In this document: positions 32,039 through 40,722 of the stretch, piece after piece
How the letters are laid out: each line of letters opens with the position of its first letter
How positions within the stretch are numbered: the stretch's first letter is position 1
Source of the DNA: Ruminiclostridium herbifermentans
GTDB taxonomy: Bacteria > Bacillota > Clostridia > Acetivibrionales > DSM-1351
Direction: 5' to 3'
Assembly: GCF_005473905.2 (NCBI RefSeq)
Contig: NZ_CP061336.1
Coordinates: 852,501-916,500, forward strand
DNA: 64,000 bases
Program-made: the position numbers and the translations under genes
Notes under the pieces: model-generated
Told to the model about the DNA's origin: nothing
Databases searched by the model: none
What the model saw: the letters and a program-made list of their open reading frames with translations, nothing else

Positions 32039-32503
32039 ATGAGCCATATTCTTACAGAAGAAAATATTCAAAAATTGAGAGAAGAACTGGATTATAGGAT
32101 GAATGTTAAAAGGAATGAGATAGCTAGAGAAAAGTTGATTGCCGCTGAACATGGAGATAGATCAGAAAATGCAGAATACAAAGAAGCCTGTGAAAGATTT
32201 AATGCAAACGATGATAGAATTCAGCAGCTAATGACCATTATTTCAACAGCTACAGTGATAGATGATAAAAATACAGATAAGACTAAGCTTGGAATAAATA
32301 CAAAGGCTAGAATAAAATTTATTGAAGATAATGAAGAAGATATTATAACGTTGGTTACTACTATGGATGCAGATGTAAAGAAAATGCACATAAGTATAGA
32401 AGCAGACTTGGGTAAGGCTTTATACGGTAAAAAAGTTGGAGATTTGGTTGAAGTTAATGCTCCTAGCGGTAAATATTTTGTTGAAGTATTAGAAATTTTA
32501 TAA
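32039..32503 (+). CDS. greA: GreA-family transcription cleavage factor
   Basis: 154 residues. Binds the RNA polymerase secondary channel and stimulates transcript cleavage in backtracked complexes. The N-terminal coiled coil carries the tip motif HGDRSENAEY near residues 38-47, with the acidic Asp and Glu needed for activity; a C-terminal FKBP-like domain follows (AIYGKKVGD-type segment near 130). ATG with GGGAGGT upstream. Could be a GreA paralogue rather than the main copy. Confidence 0.88.
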   Translation: MSHILTEENIQKLREELDYRMNVKRNEIAREKLIAAEHGDRSENAEYKEACERFNANDDRIQQLMTIISTATVIDDKNTDKTKLGINTKARIKFIEDNEEDIITLVTTMDADVKKMHISIEADLGKALYGKKVGDLVEVNAPSGKYFVEVLEIL

Positions 32504-32688
32504 TATTATTTTTGGGATTATAAATTTCACGTTTTTTATAATATTACAAAATAGGTTATTGTGGTACAGATTTATTAAGTTTATGAAGATGGGTTATATA
32601 TATTTGAGGAAGCACTTAGGAGTAAAACATTTCCTATAGTTGTTTCATTACTTTTTGTTGAATAAAACGAAAGGAATGTTAGCTAAAA

Positions 32689-33414
32689 GTGAGTAAAATT
32701 AAATTATTTTGCTTACCACATGCGGGTGGTTCGGCAGCAATATATTATAAATGGAAGAAATATATAGATAGCAATATAGAGGTAACTCCATTAGAATTAG
32801 CTGGCAGAGGCCGACGCATTAGTGAAAGCTTTTATGAAAGTATACTCAGTGCAGTTGATGGTATGTATAATACTATAAAACCAATAATTAGGGACTGCGA
32901 TTATGCGTTCTATGGCCATAGCATGGGAACTATAATAGCTTTTGAGTTATGTCGCAAAATTATGGATACAAATGAAAGACAGCCCTTACATTTATTTGTT
33001 TCAGGCAGATATCCTCCAAGCATTAAGAGAGCAGAAAGATATCTAAGCAGATTACCTGATAATATGTTTTTAGAGGAAATTTGCAAACTAGGAGGAACAA
33101 GTGATGAACTCATTAAAAATAAAGAATTATGCGACATATTTGTTCCAATTTTAAAAGCTGACTATAGGATTATTGAAGAATATAAATACATAGACTGTGA
33201 CAAAAAGTTTAATTATGGAATTACAGTTTTTAATGGTAAGGCAGATCCTGAAGTTTTCTATAATGAAGTGAAGGAATGGGAGAAACACACCTTGCTACAA
33301 TGCCCAATATATGAATTTGAAGGAGATCACTTTTTTATAAATGATAAAATTCCAGAAATTGCAGAAATTATTAACAGTACGATAGATTGTATAATATCAA
33401 AAAGTACTTATTGA
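32689..33414 (+). CDS. Type II thioesterase (GrsT-like)
   Basis: 241 residues, alpha/beta hydrolase. The nucleophile motif GHSMG lies near residue 83-87; the family's N-terminal FCLPHAGGSA and a late catalytic His in FEGDHFF are present. Such enzymes strip wrong acyl groups from carrier proteins of non-ribosomal peptide or polyketide synthases. GTG start, with GAAAGGAATG upstream. No synthase is in the window; the convergent neighbour is a phosphopantetheinyl transferase, supporting the assignment. Confidence 0.88.
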   Translation: MSKIKLFCLPHAGGSAAIYYKWKKYIDSNIEVTPLELAGRGRRISESFYESILSAVDGMYNTIKPIIRDCDYAFYGHSMGTIIAFELCRKIMDTNERQPLHLFVSGRYPPSIKRAERYLSRLPDNMFLEEICKLGGTSDELIKNKELCDIFVPILKADYRIIEEYKYIDCDKKFNYGITVFNGKADPEVFYNEVKEWEKHTLLQCPIYEFEGDHFFINDKIPEIAEIINSTIDCIISKSTY

Positions 33415-33418
33415 TATA

Positions 33419-33462
33419 GGCTTTACATAATATTTATGTGAAAAGCGATTTTTACTAAAGCC
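33419..33462. terminator. Hairpins between convergent thioesterase and transferase genes
   Basis: ACATAA (33425-33430) pairs with TTATGT (33434-33439), inside an outer GGCTTT (33419-33424)/AAAGCC (33457-33462) pairing with a T-run in the inner arm. Candidate terminator for the + strand gene; weak on the minus strand. Confidence 0.4.
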
Positions 33463-33580
33463 AATTAACGGAATATAGCAGGACTTGTGATATTGTATTA
33501 TTCCAAAAGCATAAAATGACCAGAAGTTTTATGGTTGAGTGATATTTATTAATGCTAAATAGATAGCCTTATACACTTAT

Positions 33581-34270
33581 TCACAGAGTTTTGCATGCTT
33601 CGTTATAGAATTCTTTTACATCAAAAACAATTTTTTTATAAGAATCAATATTTTTGGCGCAAACTGCAAAAAAGGTGCTTTCGTCAAGGGAGAAATGAAG
33701 CAGAGAATAATCTATAAGGGCTTCATTTGAATTGACGATAGCACTTTTTTCAACGCTTATTGTAAAGGAGTCGAGAGGAATTGAAAGTCCTTTGCCTACT
33801 GCTTTTATATAGCTTTCCTTCAATGTCCACAGCTTATAGAAATATGCTCGTTTTTGATCATCAGGCTGTTTTTGAAGTTCATCATATTCATTTTTCGAAA
33901 AAAATCTTTTAGCTATGTCAAATCCTATATTTTTAATTACCTCCACATCGATACCGACGGGATAATCACTTACTGCACAAGCTACCCATTTTCCAGAATG
34001 AGAGATGTTAAAATGAAAATTATTCTGACTTGATAGAAATGGCTTTCCATATTCATTTTTATCAAAAGTAATATCGGAATTTTTTATATTTAAGCCTTTA
34101 CAGATTGCGTATCTTGATAATACATTGCCGATAAGTGCTCTTTGTGAATCTTCAAAATGATAAAATCTATGTATTTGGGCTTTTTTATCTTCAGACACAT
34201 AGCAGAGCAGAGTATCAAAAGCTTCTTTATCTAAATTATTTTCAAGATTAACCATATATATTTCAAGCAA
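33581..34270 (-). CDS. 4'-phosphopantetheinyl transferase, Sfp type
   Basis: 229 residues, pseudo-dimer of two half-domains. Transfers phosphopantetheine from CoA to carrier-protein serines. Magnesium and substrate motifs are clear: VGIDVEVI near residue 103 and the W-x-x-KES-x-x-K block (LWTLKESYIKAVGKG) near 148. ATG preceded by TAGGAGGAC on the minus strand. The pairing with a type II thioesterase points to secondary metabolism encoded elsewhere. Confidence 0.92.
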   Translation of the reverse strand: MLEIYMVNLENNLDKEAFDTLLCYVSEDKKAQIHRFYHFEDSQRALIGNVLSRYAICKGLNIKNSDITFDKNEYGKPFLSSQNNFHFNISHSGKWVACAVSDYPVGIDVEVIKNIGFDIAKRFFSKNEYDELQKQPDDQKRAYFYKLWTLKESYIKAVGKGLSIPLDSFTISVEKSAIVNSNEALIDYSLLHFSLDESTFFAVCAKNIDSYKKIVFDVKEFYNEACKTL

Positions 34271-34665
34271 AGTAAGTCCTCCTAAACATATTTATCTACT
34301 GTACTTTAAATAGTTTCATGCTTAGACTTATTAAATCATAGAATAAATAGAATTTAAATGCAATACCTTATTAGTGCCTTTGGCTTTTTGAATGATTTAT
34401 AGTAAGCATATTGTATTGTGCTTTTGATTTTTTAGTTCAAATACTTATGGAGATAATGCTTAAAGATTTTTGATTTCAATTGTCAAATATTGATAATTTG
34501 TAAATAAGACAATCAATAACAGATGAAATGGAATAATATTATTTCAAGAAATAGTGACATGGAATATAGAATATCGTTGATATTCTTATCAAAATTGTTG
34601 ACAAATGATAAGGAAATGTATTATCTTATAGATAAGATATTATAATATATAAAAAATGAGGCGGT
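34271..34665. promoter_or_regulatory. Divergent spacer with promoter and palindrome upstream of fic
   Basis: 395 bp between divergent genes. For the fic side, TTGACA is at 34598-34603, and a perfect palindrome TATCTTAT-AG-ATAAGATA (34622-34639) sits where the -10 element should be, followed by TATAAT at 34641. The palindrome is a good operator candidate for a dimeric repressor. The rest is AT-rich with no gene seen. Confidence 0.5.
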
Positions 34666-35880
34666 ATGATGAACTACGAACTATTATCATCAATTTATTA
34701 TAAAAATCGTGAACAGTACGATAAAATATATCAGCAGAGATTTAATAGTGAAGCTAGCTATAAATTGCCTATTAATTTAAATGACTATAAAGCTTTTTTT
34801 ATAGTTACCAATGAGTTGTGCACAAAAATAGAAAGCATCTATTTAAAAAACATGCAATTAGAGAATGTTTGTAAGCAGCTTCCAGGTGTAGCTATGAATA
34901 AATATATCTTAAAAAATTTAGTAGATGAAATCATGCTTACTAATGATATTGAGGGTATTTATAGTACAAGAAAGGAAATAACAGATGCATTAAATAATAA
35001 TACTAGCAATAAACATGCTAGATTTATAGGGATTGTCAAAAAATATGAGAAATTAATTTCTAATGATGTTTTATCTTTAAATAATTGTGAAGATATAAGA
35101 AAATTATACGATGATATTGCATTAGATGAAATTGATAAAAATGATTTACCAGATGGGGCCATATTTAGAAAAAGTGAAGTTTCGGTTTATTCTGCAACTG
35201 ATAAAGAAAAGCATAAAGGTATATATCCTGAGAACAGTTTAATAGATTTTATGACTAAGTCGCTAGAAGTCTTAAAAGATAATAATATTGCCTTTTTAAT
35301 TAGGATATGTATATTTCATTATCTATTTGGCTATGCGCATCCGTTTTATGACGGGAATGGTAGAGTTAGCAGGTATATCAGTAGTTACTTATTAAATAAT
35401 CATTTAAATATACTAGTTGCTTTAAGAATATCTTATACAATAAAAAATAATAAAAGTTCTTATTACAAGGCATTTGATGATTGTAATAATAAAAAGAATA
35501 AGGGAGATATTACGCCATTTATATTAATGTTTTTAAATGTTATAGAAAATTCACTAATAAGTTTAATAGAAAAGTTATCTGAAGCATTAGAAAAACTGTG
35601 CTTTTATGATAGTATGCTTAGAGATGAAATATTTAGTTTATTTAACATATTGCATAAAAGAATTATATATATTCTTATACAAAATGCTTTGTTTGCAGAT
35701 GAGGGTATGGACATAGATGAACTAACAAAAGAGACTGAAAAAGGTAATACATTGATTAGACAGAATATAAAAGAACTTCAGCAAAAAGGTATCCCAATCG
35801 TAATAACAAGAAGTGGGAAAAAACTATTATATAGTATAGATTTAGAGCGATTTGAATTGCTAGGTAATGAAATTTCTTAA
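34666..35880 (+). CDS. Fic-family AMP-transferase with inhibitory helix (class II)
   Basis: 404 residues. Fic proteins transfer AMP or related groups to target hydroxyls. The active-site motif HPFYDGNGR is at residues 225-233. The N-terminal inhibitory motif T-x-x-x-E-G (TNDIEG) is at 92-97, making this a self-inhibited class II enzyme. A winged-helix-like C-terminus (from about 320) may bind DNA or autoregulate. ATG with GAGGCGG upstream; no separate antitoxin gene. Its very high AT content differs from the flanks and suggests transfer. Target unknown. Confidence 0.88.
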   Translation: MMNYELLSSIYYKNREQYDKIYQQRFNSEASYKLPINLNDYKAFFIVTNELCTKIESIYLKNMQLENVCKQLPGVAMNKYILKNLVDEIMLTNDIEGIYSTRKEITDALNNNTSNKHARFIGIVKKYEKLISNDVLSLNNCEDIRKLYDDIALDEIDKNDLPDGAIFRKSEVSVYSATDKEKHKGIYPENSLIDFMTKSLEVLKDNNIAFLIRICIFHYLFGYAHPFYDGNGRVSRYISSYLLNNHLNILVALRISYTIKNNKSSYYKAFDDCNNKKNKGDITPFILMFLNVIENSLISLIEKLSEALEKLCFYDSMLRDEIFSLFNILHKRIIYILIQNALFADEGMDIDELTKETEKGNTLIRQNIKELQQKGIPIVITRSGKKLLYSIDLERFELLGNEIS

Positions 35881-35909
35881 ATAAGTTTGTGGTAAGGCAC
35901 AATAAAAAT

Positions 35910-35954
35910 TTCTTCTGGTTAGTGATTTAATTCTTAACCAGTAACCAGAAGGAA
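35910..35954. terminator. Bidirectional terminator between fic and mntH
   Basis: TTCTTCTGGTTA (35910-35921) pairs with TAACCAGAAGGAA (35942-35954) with minor mismatch. On the minus strand the stem is followed by a T-run (AAATTTTTATTG), so it should end mntH transcription well; on the + strand the tail is weaker. About 100 bp of AT-rich sequence remains before the mntH stop. Confidence 0.65.
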
Positions 35955-36059
35955 GAATTTAATTATTATAGATAAAAAATTCTTTTCACATTTAATAAAA
36001 ATATCATTTAAAACTTATTATAGACGATTATAAAGCTGAAATCATTTTATTTTATGGAC

Positions 36060-37364
36060 TTATACGCCCCCAGTAAATGTAAGAAACAGCAATATAGCAT
36101 TTGCAGCAATAATTATGCTTGTGATAATAGCCCCTACAACATTTGTCAAAGGTTTATTGACTAAAGCACCCATCAAATCCTTACGTTTTGTGATAATTAA
36201 CATAGGAATTATTGCAACAGGAAGGATAAAGCTTAATATGACTTGGCTAATTATCAGAGCCTGCATAGGATTTATACCAATTAGAATAATAATCATTGCT
36301 GGCAGCATGGTAACAATTCTTGTTACATTATCGCTTACCTTTAATCCAACAAAGCCTTGCATTATAGTAGTTCCTGCCATAGTTCCTACAATTGAAGAGG
36401 ATAGTCCGGAAGCAATTAATGCTAACCCAAAAGCTCCACTTGAAGCGGCTCCTAAAAGTGGTGACAGTGATTGGTGAGCTTGCTCTATAGTTTCAACCAC
36501 TAAGCCATTTCGATAGAATACGGCAGCAGATACAATAACCATAGAAGCATTAATGATAAAAGCTATATTCATTGCAATGGTTATGTCAAGCCTTTCCATT
36601 TTCAGGTGCTGTTTTTTTGCTACATCTGAAGTGTGAGTATTTCTTTCTTGAACCAGCTGTGAGTGTAAAAAAATAACATGTGGCATTACGGTAGCACCTA
36701 GCATACCAACAGCAATCATTACAGCTTCGCCATTAGGAAGTGATGGAATCAAGGCGTGCAGTCCTGCAGACGCCCAGTCAGGCTTTGCCAAGAAAACCTC
36801 TAAGGTATAGGCTATACAGATTACTGCAACTAATAGTGAAATTAGTGCTTCTAGCACTCTCTGACCATATTTGCCCAAGTATATTATTAGAAAAGTAACA
36901 CTTGCAGTAATTATTCCAGCGATAGGCATAGGTATATGAAAAAGTAGATAAAGTCCAAGAGTGCATCCAAGAAATTCTGCAAGATTTGTAGCCATTGCTG
37001 CTAGTTCAGCAACAATCCAAAAACACCAATTAGTTTTCCGTGAAAAAACTTTTCCGCACATTTGCGGTAAATTATACCCAGTTGCAATACCCAGCTTTGC
37101 TGAAAGAAATTGCAAAAAGATTGCCATTAGATTACTCCATAGAATTACCCAAATCAGATTATAGTTAAACTTGGAACCTCCGCTGATATTTGTTGCAAAG
37201 TTACCCGGGTCTATGTAAGCGACACTTACTATAAAGGCAGGCCCTAAAAAACGAAGAGCATTTCTAAACTTATTAAATTTTACTTTGGGATTATTTATAT
37301 TTTTTACAGCAGACAAGGAGGGTTCTTGTGCATCTGCACTTGTTATATAGTTTTTTTCCAACAA
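36060..37364 (-). CDS. mntH: Nramp-family manganese/divalent metal transporter
   Basis: 434 residues with about 11 membrane helices. Imports Mn2+ (or Fe2+) with protons. The metal site is visible: DPGN in TM1 at residues 52-55 and the MPH motif in TM6 (LGATVMPHVIFLHS). The conserved ELAAMATNLAEFLG segment is present. Upstream are two DtxR-type boxes, and the next gene encodes a DtxR/MntR-family regulator, so manganese control is very likely. Confidence 0.93.
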   Translation of the reverse strand: MLEKNYITSADAQEPSLSAVKNINNPKVKFNKFRNALRFLGPAFIVSVAYIDPGNFATNISGGSKFNYNLIWVILWSNLMAIFLQFLSAKLGIATGYNLPQMCGKVFSRKTNWCFWIVAELAAMATNLAEFLGCTLGLYLLFHIPMPIAGIITASVTFLIIYLGKYGQRVLEALISLLVAVICIAYTLEVFLAKPDWASAGLHALIPSLPNGEAVMIAVGMLGATVMPHVIFLHSQLVQERNTHTSDVAKKQHLKMERLDITIAMNIAFIINASMVIVSAAVFYRNGLVVETIEQAHQSLSPLLGAASSGAFGLALIASGLSSSIVGTMAGTTIMQGFVGLKVSDNVTRIVTMLPAMIIILIGINPMQALIISQVILSFILPVAIIPMLIITKRKDLMGALVNKPLTNVVGAIITSIIIAANAILLFLTFTGGV

Positions 37365-37402
37365 TTGATAACACCTCAGCAGTTTTATACTCCGCTAACA
37401 AC

Positions 37403-37437
37403 TTTAGCTTAGCCTAAATTGATTTACCTAATCTAAA
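37403..37437 (-). promoter_or_regulatory. Two tandem DtxR/MntR-type operator-like boxes upstream of mntH
   Basis: Read on the minus strand, TTTAGGCTAAGCTAAA (37418-37403) is an imperfect palindrome resembling DtxR/IdeR boxes (core TTAGGTTAGCCTAA). A second, weaker box TTTAGATTAGGTAAA (37437-37423) lies 4 bp upstream. They sit about 40-75 bp before the mntH start, and TATAAT on the minus strand lies just upstream of them. Repression by the neighbouring regulator when metal is plentiful is inferred. Confidence 0.55.
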
Positions 37438-37671
37438 ATATGTGATGTTATTATAATGTGTTACAACTCAATATTATTTAATTTTAATTTATTATTTTAT
37501 GGATGCTAAAACAGTAATATAAGGATATGAAATGCGGTGAGCCATTATAGGAAAACATTATGCAGAGTATAGGTAAATGTTAATCCCATTTATATAAGTT
37601 GTACGTAAGTAAAAGCATAAAAGGTATAAGCAGATTATCTGCAACCTTAATTCATTTGATAACATAGAATA

Positions 37672-38163
37672 TTAATCGCTATTGTTTGAATTTGAAAATT
37701 CGTTGTACTTTTTAACTATTTCAGGGTTTTGACTAAGAAAACTATTAAAAAGCGAAATTTTTGACAGAGTGTTAGCCGAAATATAATGTTCAATTAGTTC
37801 GGTTTCAACAAGTATATTATCTGTAACACCTAAATTCTTTAAAAATGCTTCTATTAAGTTATGACGTTCTAATAAAAATTTACCTATTTCACGTCCATTT
37901 TCAGTTAAAAAAATAATTCCATATTTTTTATAATCAAGCAAACCTAGTTTAGTAAGCTTTTGAACCATTTTTGTAGCTGATGGAGCGGAAACATTAAGAA
38001 GTTCAGAAATAGTGTTTATACGCATATAGCCATCAGTAAGACTATTTCTGTATATCATTTCAAGGTAGTCTTCCATTCCGGAGGTTAGAAGATTTTTATT
38101 TTGAGATAGTAGTTGGTAACCACGAACAGTGTGAAACTTTGATATTTCTTCTATGTAAATCAC
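37672..38163 (-). CDS. mntR: DtxR/MntR-family metal-dependent transcription regulator
   Basis: 163 residues. N-terminal winged helix (MEDYLEMIYR to about residue 90) with recognition helix near VSAPSATKMVQKL, then a dimerisation domain. Metal-ligand candidates match MntR: Asp and Glu in MEDYLEMIY, His in ERHNLIEAF, and Glu, Glu, His in ETELIEHYI. GTG start at 38163 is uncertain because its ribosome binding site is very close; a conserved-looking 28-residue N-terminal arm precedes the winged helix. Same strand as mntH, 307 bp upstream of it. Confidence 0.88.
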   Translation of the reverse strand: MIYIEEISKFHTVRGYQLLSQNKNLLTSGMEDYLEMIYRNSLTDGYMRINTISELLNVSAPSATKMVQKLTKLGLLDYKKYGIIFLTENGREIGKFLLERHNLIEAFLKNLGVTDNILVETELIEHYISANTLSKISLFNSFLSQNPEIVKKYNEFSNSNNSD

Positions 38164-38317
38164 TACCTTTAAAATTTTTTTGATGACTCTATAAAAAGTA
38201 TATTCTTAAACAGGTTTTTAATAGTACCATTTTTATATTAAAATTAACGCTATGCTAATTATTTTTTACATATATTCTTTTGCTTTTATTTTTACTGCTT
38301 TTATTGATATAATATAA

Positions 38318-38470
38318 CGAGGCAATTAAATGTCATCCACTTCTATGAGTTGTGGATACCACTATGGTTTTCAGGCAGTGAGAATATCTCTTGCTTCGAT
38401 GAAATGCCGCTGAATGTAATGAAATTTTTCCACAATCGAAAAATTTCATTTTGAATCTAGGCATCATAAC
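38318..38470 (+). repeat. Structured repeat, copy 1
   Basis: First of five related copies in the window. Predicted fold: closing stem P1 CGAGGCAA (38318-38325)/TTGCTTCG (38391-38398); P2 ATCCAC (38335-38340)/GTGGAT (38352-38357); P3 CACT (38360-38363)/AGTG (38377-38380); then a perfect 3' hairpin TGAAATTTTTC (38420-38430)/GAAAAATTTCA (38438-38448), and the terminal motif GAATCTAGGCATCATAAC. Abuts copy 2 head to tail. No coding potential. Confidence 0.75.
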
Positions 38471-38626
38471 TAGGCAAGAAAATGTCCCACACTTCTATAA
38501 GTGGCGGGTACCGCTTTGGCTTTCAGGCGGTAAGAATTTTTTCTGCTCTGCTTACACGCCTCTGAATCCTAGTGAGATTTTTTCAATAAACGATAAATTT
38601 CATTTTGAATCTAGGCGTTTAATAAA
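38471..38626 (+). repeat. Structured repeat, copy 2
   Basis: Starts AGGCAAGAAAATG directly after copy 1 and ends GAATCTAGGCGTT. P2 is CACTT/AAGTG capped by CCC/GGG; P3 is ACCGC/GCGGT, where copy 1 has a different but still pairing stem, i.e. compensatory change. The 3' hairpin is weaker (AGATTTTTTC with GATAAATTTCA). Lies 70 bp upstream of the amidohydrolase gene. The remainder of the 38164-38697 spacer shows no gene. Confidence 0.75.
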
Positions 38627-38697
38627 AATGGACTGGCTTTAAAGGATTAGAATAACAATGCTTTGATTCTTAAATGTGTTATGTGGAGGAAATATTG

Positions 38698-39882
38698 ATG
38701 CTGCTAATTTACAATGGAAGAATAATAACAATGACTGATATAGACTTTGAAAATGGATATATACTAATAGATAATGGCAAAATAATTGCTATTGGTCAGG
38801 ATATAAAAGAAGTTGAAAATATGCTTCAGCGTGATGTATTGCAGATAGATGCTAAGGGAGGATATGTTCTTCCAGGTTTGATTGATGCACATTGTCACAT
38901 AGGAATGTGGGAAGATGCAGTAGGGTTTGAGGGAGATGACGGGAATGAGTCTACAGACCCTGTAATGCCTCATTTAAGAGCAATTGATGCTATTTATCAT
39001 GCTGACAGAGCTTTTGTTGAGGCATATGAAAATGGGGTTACAACTGTGGTAACAGGTCCCGGTAGTGCAAATGTAATTGGTGGACAGTTTGCAGCTCTAA
39101 AAACTTATGGACGCTATGTGGATGAAATGATTATTAAACATCCTGTAGCAATGAAGGTTGCATTTGGAGAAAATCCTAAGACTATATATAATGAAAAACA
39201 TCAGGCTCCAATGACAAGAATGGCGACAGCGGCTATTCTTAGAGAAAGCTTATTTGAGGCTAAGGAATACAAAGAGCGTTTGAAAAGCTTTATGAGTAAT
39301 CCTGATGAATATGAGAAGCCAGATTTTGATTTTAAGAAGGATTCACTTGTACAGGTGCTTAATAAAGAAATACCGCTTAAGGCACATGTTCATAGAGCTG
39401 ATGACATAATGACAGCTGTTAGAATAGCAAAGGAGTTTGATGTCAATATCACTTTAGATCATTGTACAGAAGGCTATTTGATTAAAGAGGTACTGGCGGA
39501 AACAGGCTTGCCTGTGATTATTGGGCCACTTATTACAGATAGATCAAAAATAGAACTCAAAAACCAAAATTTAGAGACACCAGGAATTTTATCAAAGTTA
39601 GGCATTAAGGTTGCTATTATGACAGATCATCCTTGTGTGCCAGCGCAATATTTATGTCTTTGTGCGGCTATTGCTGCCAGAGAGGGTATGGATGAGAAGG
39701 AAGCTATGAAGGCAATAACAATAAATGCAGCTGAGATTATAGGAATAAATGACAGGGTTGGCTCTATTGAAATAGGGAAGGATGCAGACATAGTAATATT
39801 TGATGGACATCCTTTTGAGTTAAAGACAAAGGTACAGAAAACAATAATAAATGGAAATATTATATACGAAAATCTTGAATAA
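38698..39882 (+). CDS. Metal-dependent amidohydrolase (imidazolonepropionase-like)
   Basis: 394 residues, TIM-barrel hydrolase of the amidohydrolase superfamily. Metal-ligand candidates in order: HCHIG near residue 62-66, HVHRAD near 230, DHCTEGY near 255, and the late Asp in TDHPCVP near 307. The C-terminal beta-sandwich strand IGKDADIVIFDGHPFE is typical. ATG 38698 is preferred because GTGGAGGA lies 8 bp upstream; the frame from 38674 lacks a site. Cytosolic; substrate unknown. Confidence 0.88.
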   Translation: MLLIYNGRIITMTDIDFENGYILIDNGKIIAIGQDIKEVENMLQRDVLQIDAKGGYVLPGLIDAHCHIGMWEDAVGFEGDDGNESTDPVMPHLRAIDAIYHADRAFVEAYENGVTTVVTGPGSANVIGGQFAALKTYGRYVDEMIIKHPVAMKVAFGENPKTIYNEKHQAPMTRMATAAILRESLFEAKEYKERLKSFMSNPDEYEKPDFDFKKDSLVQVLNKEIPLKAHVHRADDIMTAVRIAKEFDVNITLDHCTEGYLIKEVLAETGLPVIIGPLITDRSKIELKNQNLETPGILSKLGIKVAIMTDHPCVPAQYLCLCAAIAAREGMDEKEAMKAITINAAEIIGINDRVGSIEIGKDADIVIFDGHPFELKTKVQKTIINGNIIYENLE

Positions 39883-40033
39883 TAAGTATACGCTAACATA
39901 GTGCATATTAGAGTATCAATAAACCACAAGAGGTTTGCGCCAGTGCAGAGTATTATAATGCTATAAAGCTATAAATGTCTTTTTGCACAGATTTACGTGT
40001 GTGCAAATATATTTTAAGCTGCTTGAATATAAA

Positions 40034-40048
40034 GTTTGTCGAACAAAC
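40034..40048 (+). promoter_or_regulatory. Palindrome with Spo0A-box-like core upstream of tsaE
   Basis: GTTTGT-CGA-ACAAAC (40034-40048) is a perfect short palindrome followed 2 bp later by a T-run, and it contains TTTGTCGAA, close to the Spo0A box. It could be a terminator-like hairpin or an operator; the evidence does not decide. Confidence 0.35.
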
Positions 40049-40087
40049 GCTTTTTTAAGTTAGAGTCGGCATGGAGGTTAGTTTATA

Positions 40088-40546
40088 ATGATTAAAATTG
40101 AAACACATTCCTTTGAGGAAACAGTTGATTTTGGCAAAAAATTAGGATATCTATTGAATAGTGGTGATATAATATGCTTATCAGGTGATTTGGGAACAGG
40201 AAAAACAGCGCTTACAAATGGAATAGCCAAGTCACTTGGGATAACTTCATATATAACAAGCCCAACCTTTACACTTGTTAATGAATATGAAGGAAGGCTT
40301 CCGCTATATCATTTTGATGTTTATAGAATAGCCGATTCTGACGAAATGTTTGATATAGGGTTTGAAGAATACATTAATGGTCAGGGTGTTACAATAGTTG
40401 AGTGGGGAGAGCAGATAGAAGATATACTCCCAAGAGAATTAATTAGAATAAAAATTACTAAAAATCTTAATAAAGGTATTGATGTGAGAGAAATAGCTAT
40501 TGAATTTATTGGGGACAGATACTCTGGATATGAGAGTAAGCTGTAA
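40088..40546 (+). CDS. tsaE: tRNA t6A biosynthesis ATPase TsaE
   Basis: 152 residues. ATPase that works with TsaB and TsaD to make N6-threonylcarbamoyl-A37 in ANN-decoding tRNAs. Walker A SGDLGTGKTA near residue 34-43; conserved TSPTFTLVNEY and the acidic HFDVYR segment. ATG with ATGGAGG upstream. tsaB follows 176 bp later and tsaD lies at 58703. Confidence 0.95.
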   Translation: MIKIETHSFEETVDFGKKLGYLLNSGDIICLSGDLGTGKTALTNGIAKSLGITSYITSPTFTLVNEYEGRLPLYHFDVYRIADSDEMFDIGFEEYINGQGVTIVEWGEQIEDILPRELIRIKITKNLNKGIDVREIAIEFIGDRYSGYESKL

Positions 40547-40620
40547 AAACTCAAAAATAGCTTTGTTAAAACATGGTGCCATATCGTACTACAATAAATA
40601 CAAGTGGCTTTTGCCAGCGT

Positions 40621-40692
40621 TGGTAGAGTAGGTTGTCAAAAAGGAGGATACCTATGAAAATCTTATGTTCTCTACCGATAGGTTCATTATAA
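40621..40692 (+). promoter_or_regulatory. Possible leader mini-ORF upstream of tsaB
   Basis: A near-perfect ribosome binding site AAGGAGG (40641-40647) precedes a 12-codon frame (40654-40692, MKILCSLPIGSL). GGTAGAG at about 40622 and CTCTACC at about 40672 can pair and would enclose the site and start codon. Either a regulatory upstream peptide or a gene relic; no homologue recognised. Confidence 0.35.
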
Positions 40693-40722
40693 TTTCGCCG
40701 AAAGTAGGCGTGGGAGGTTAGT

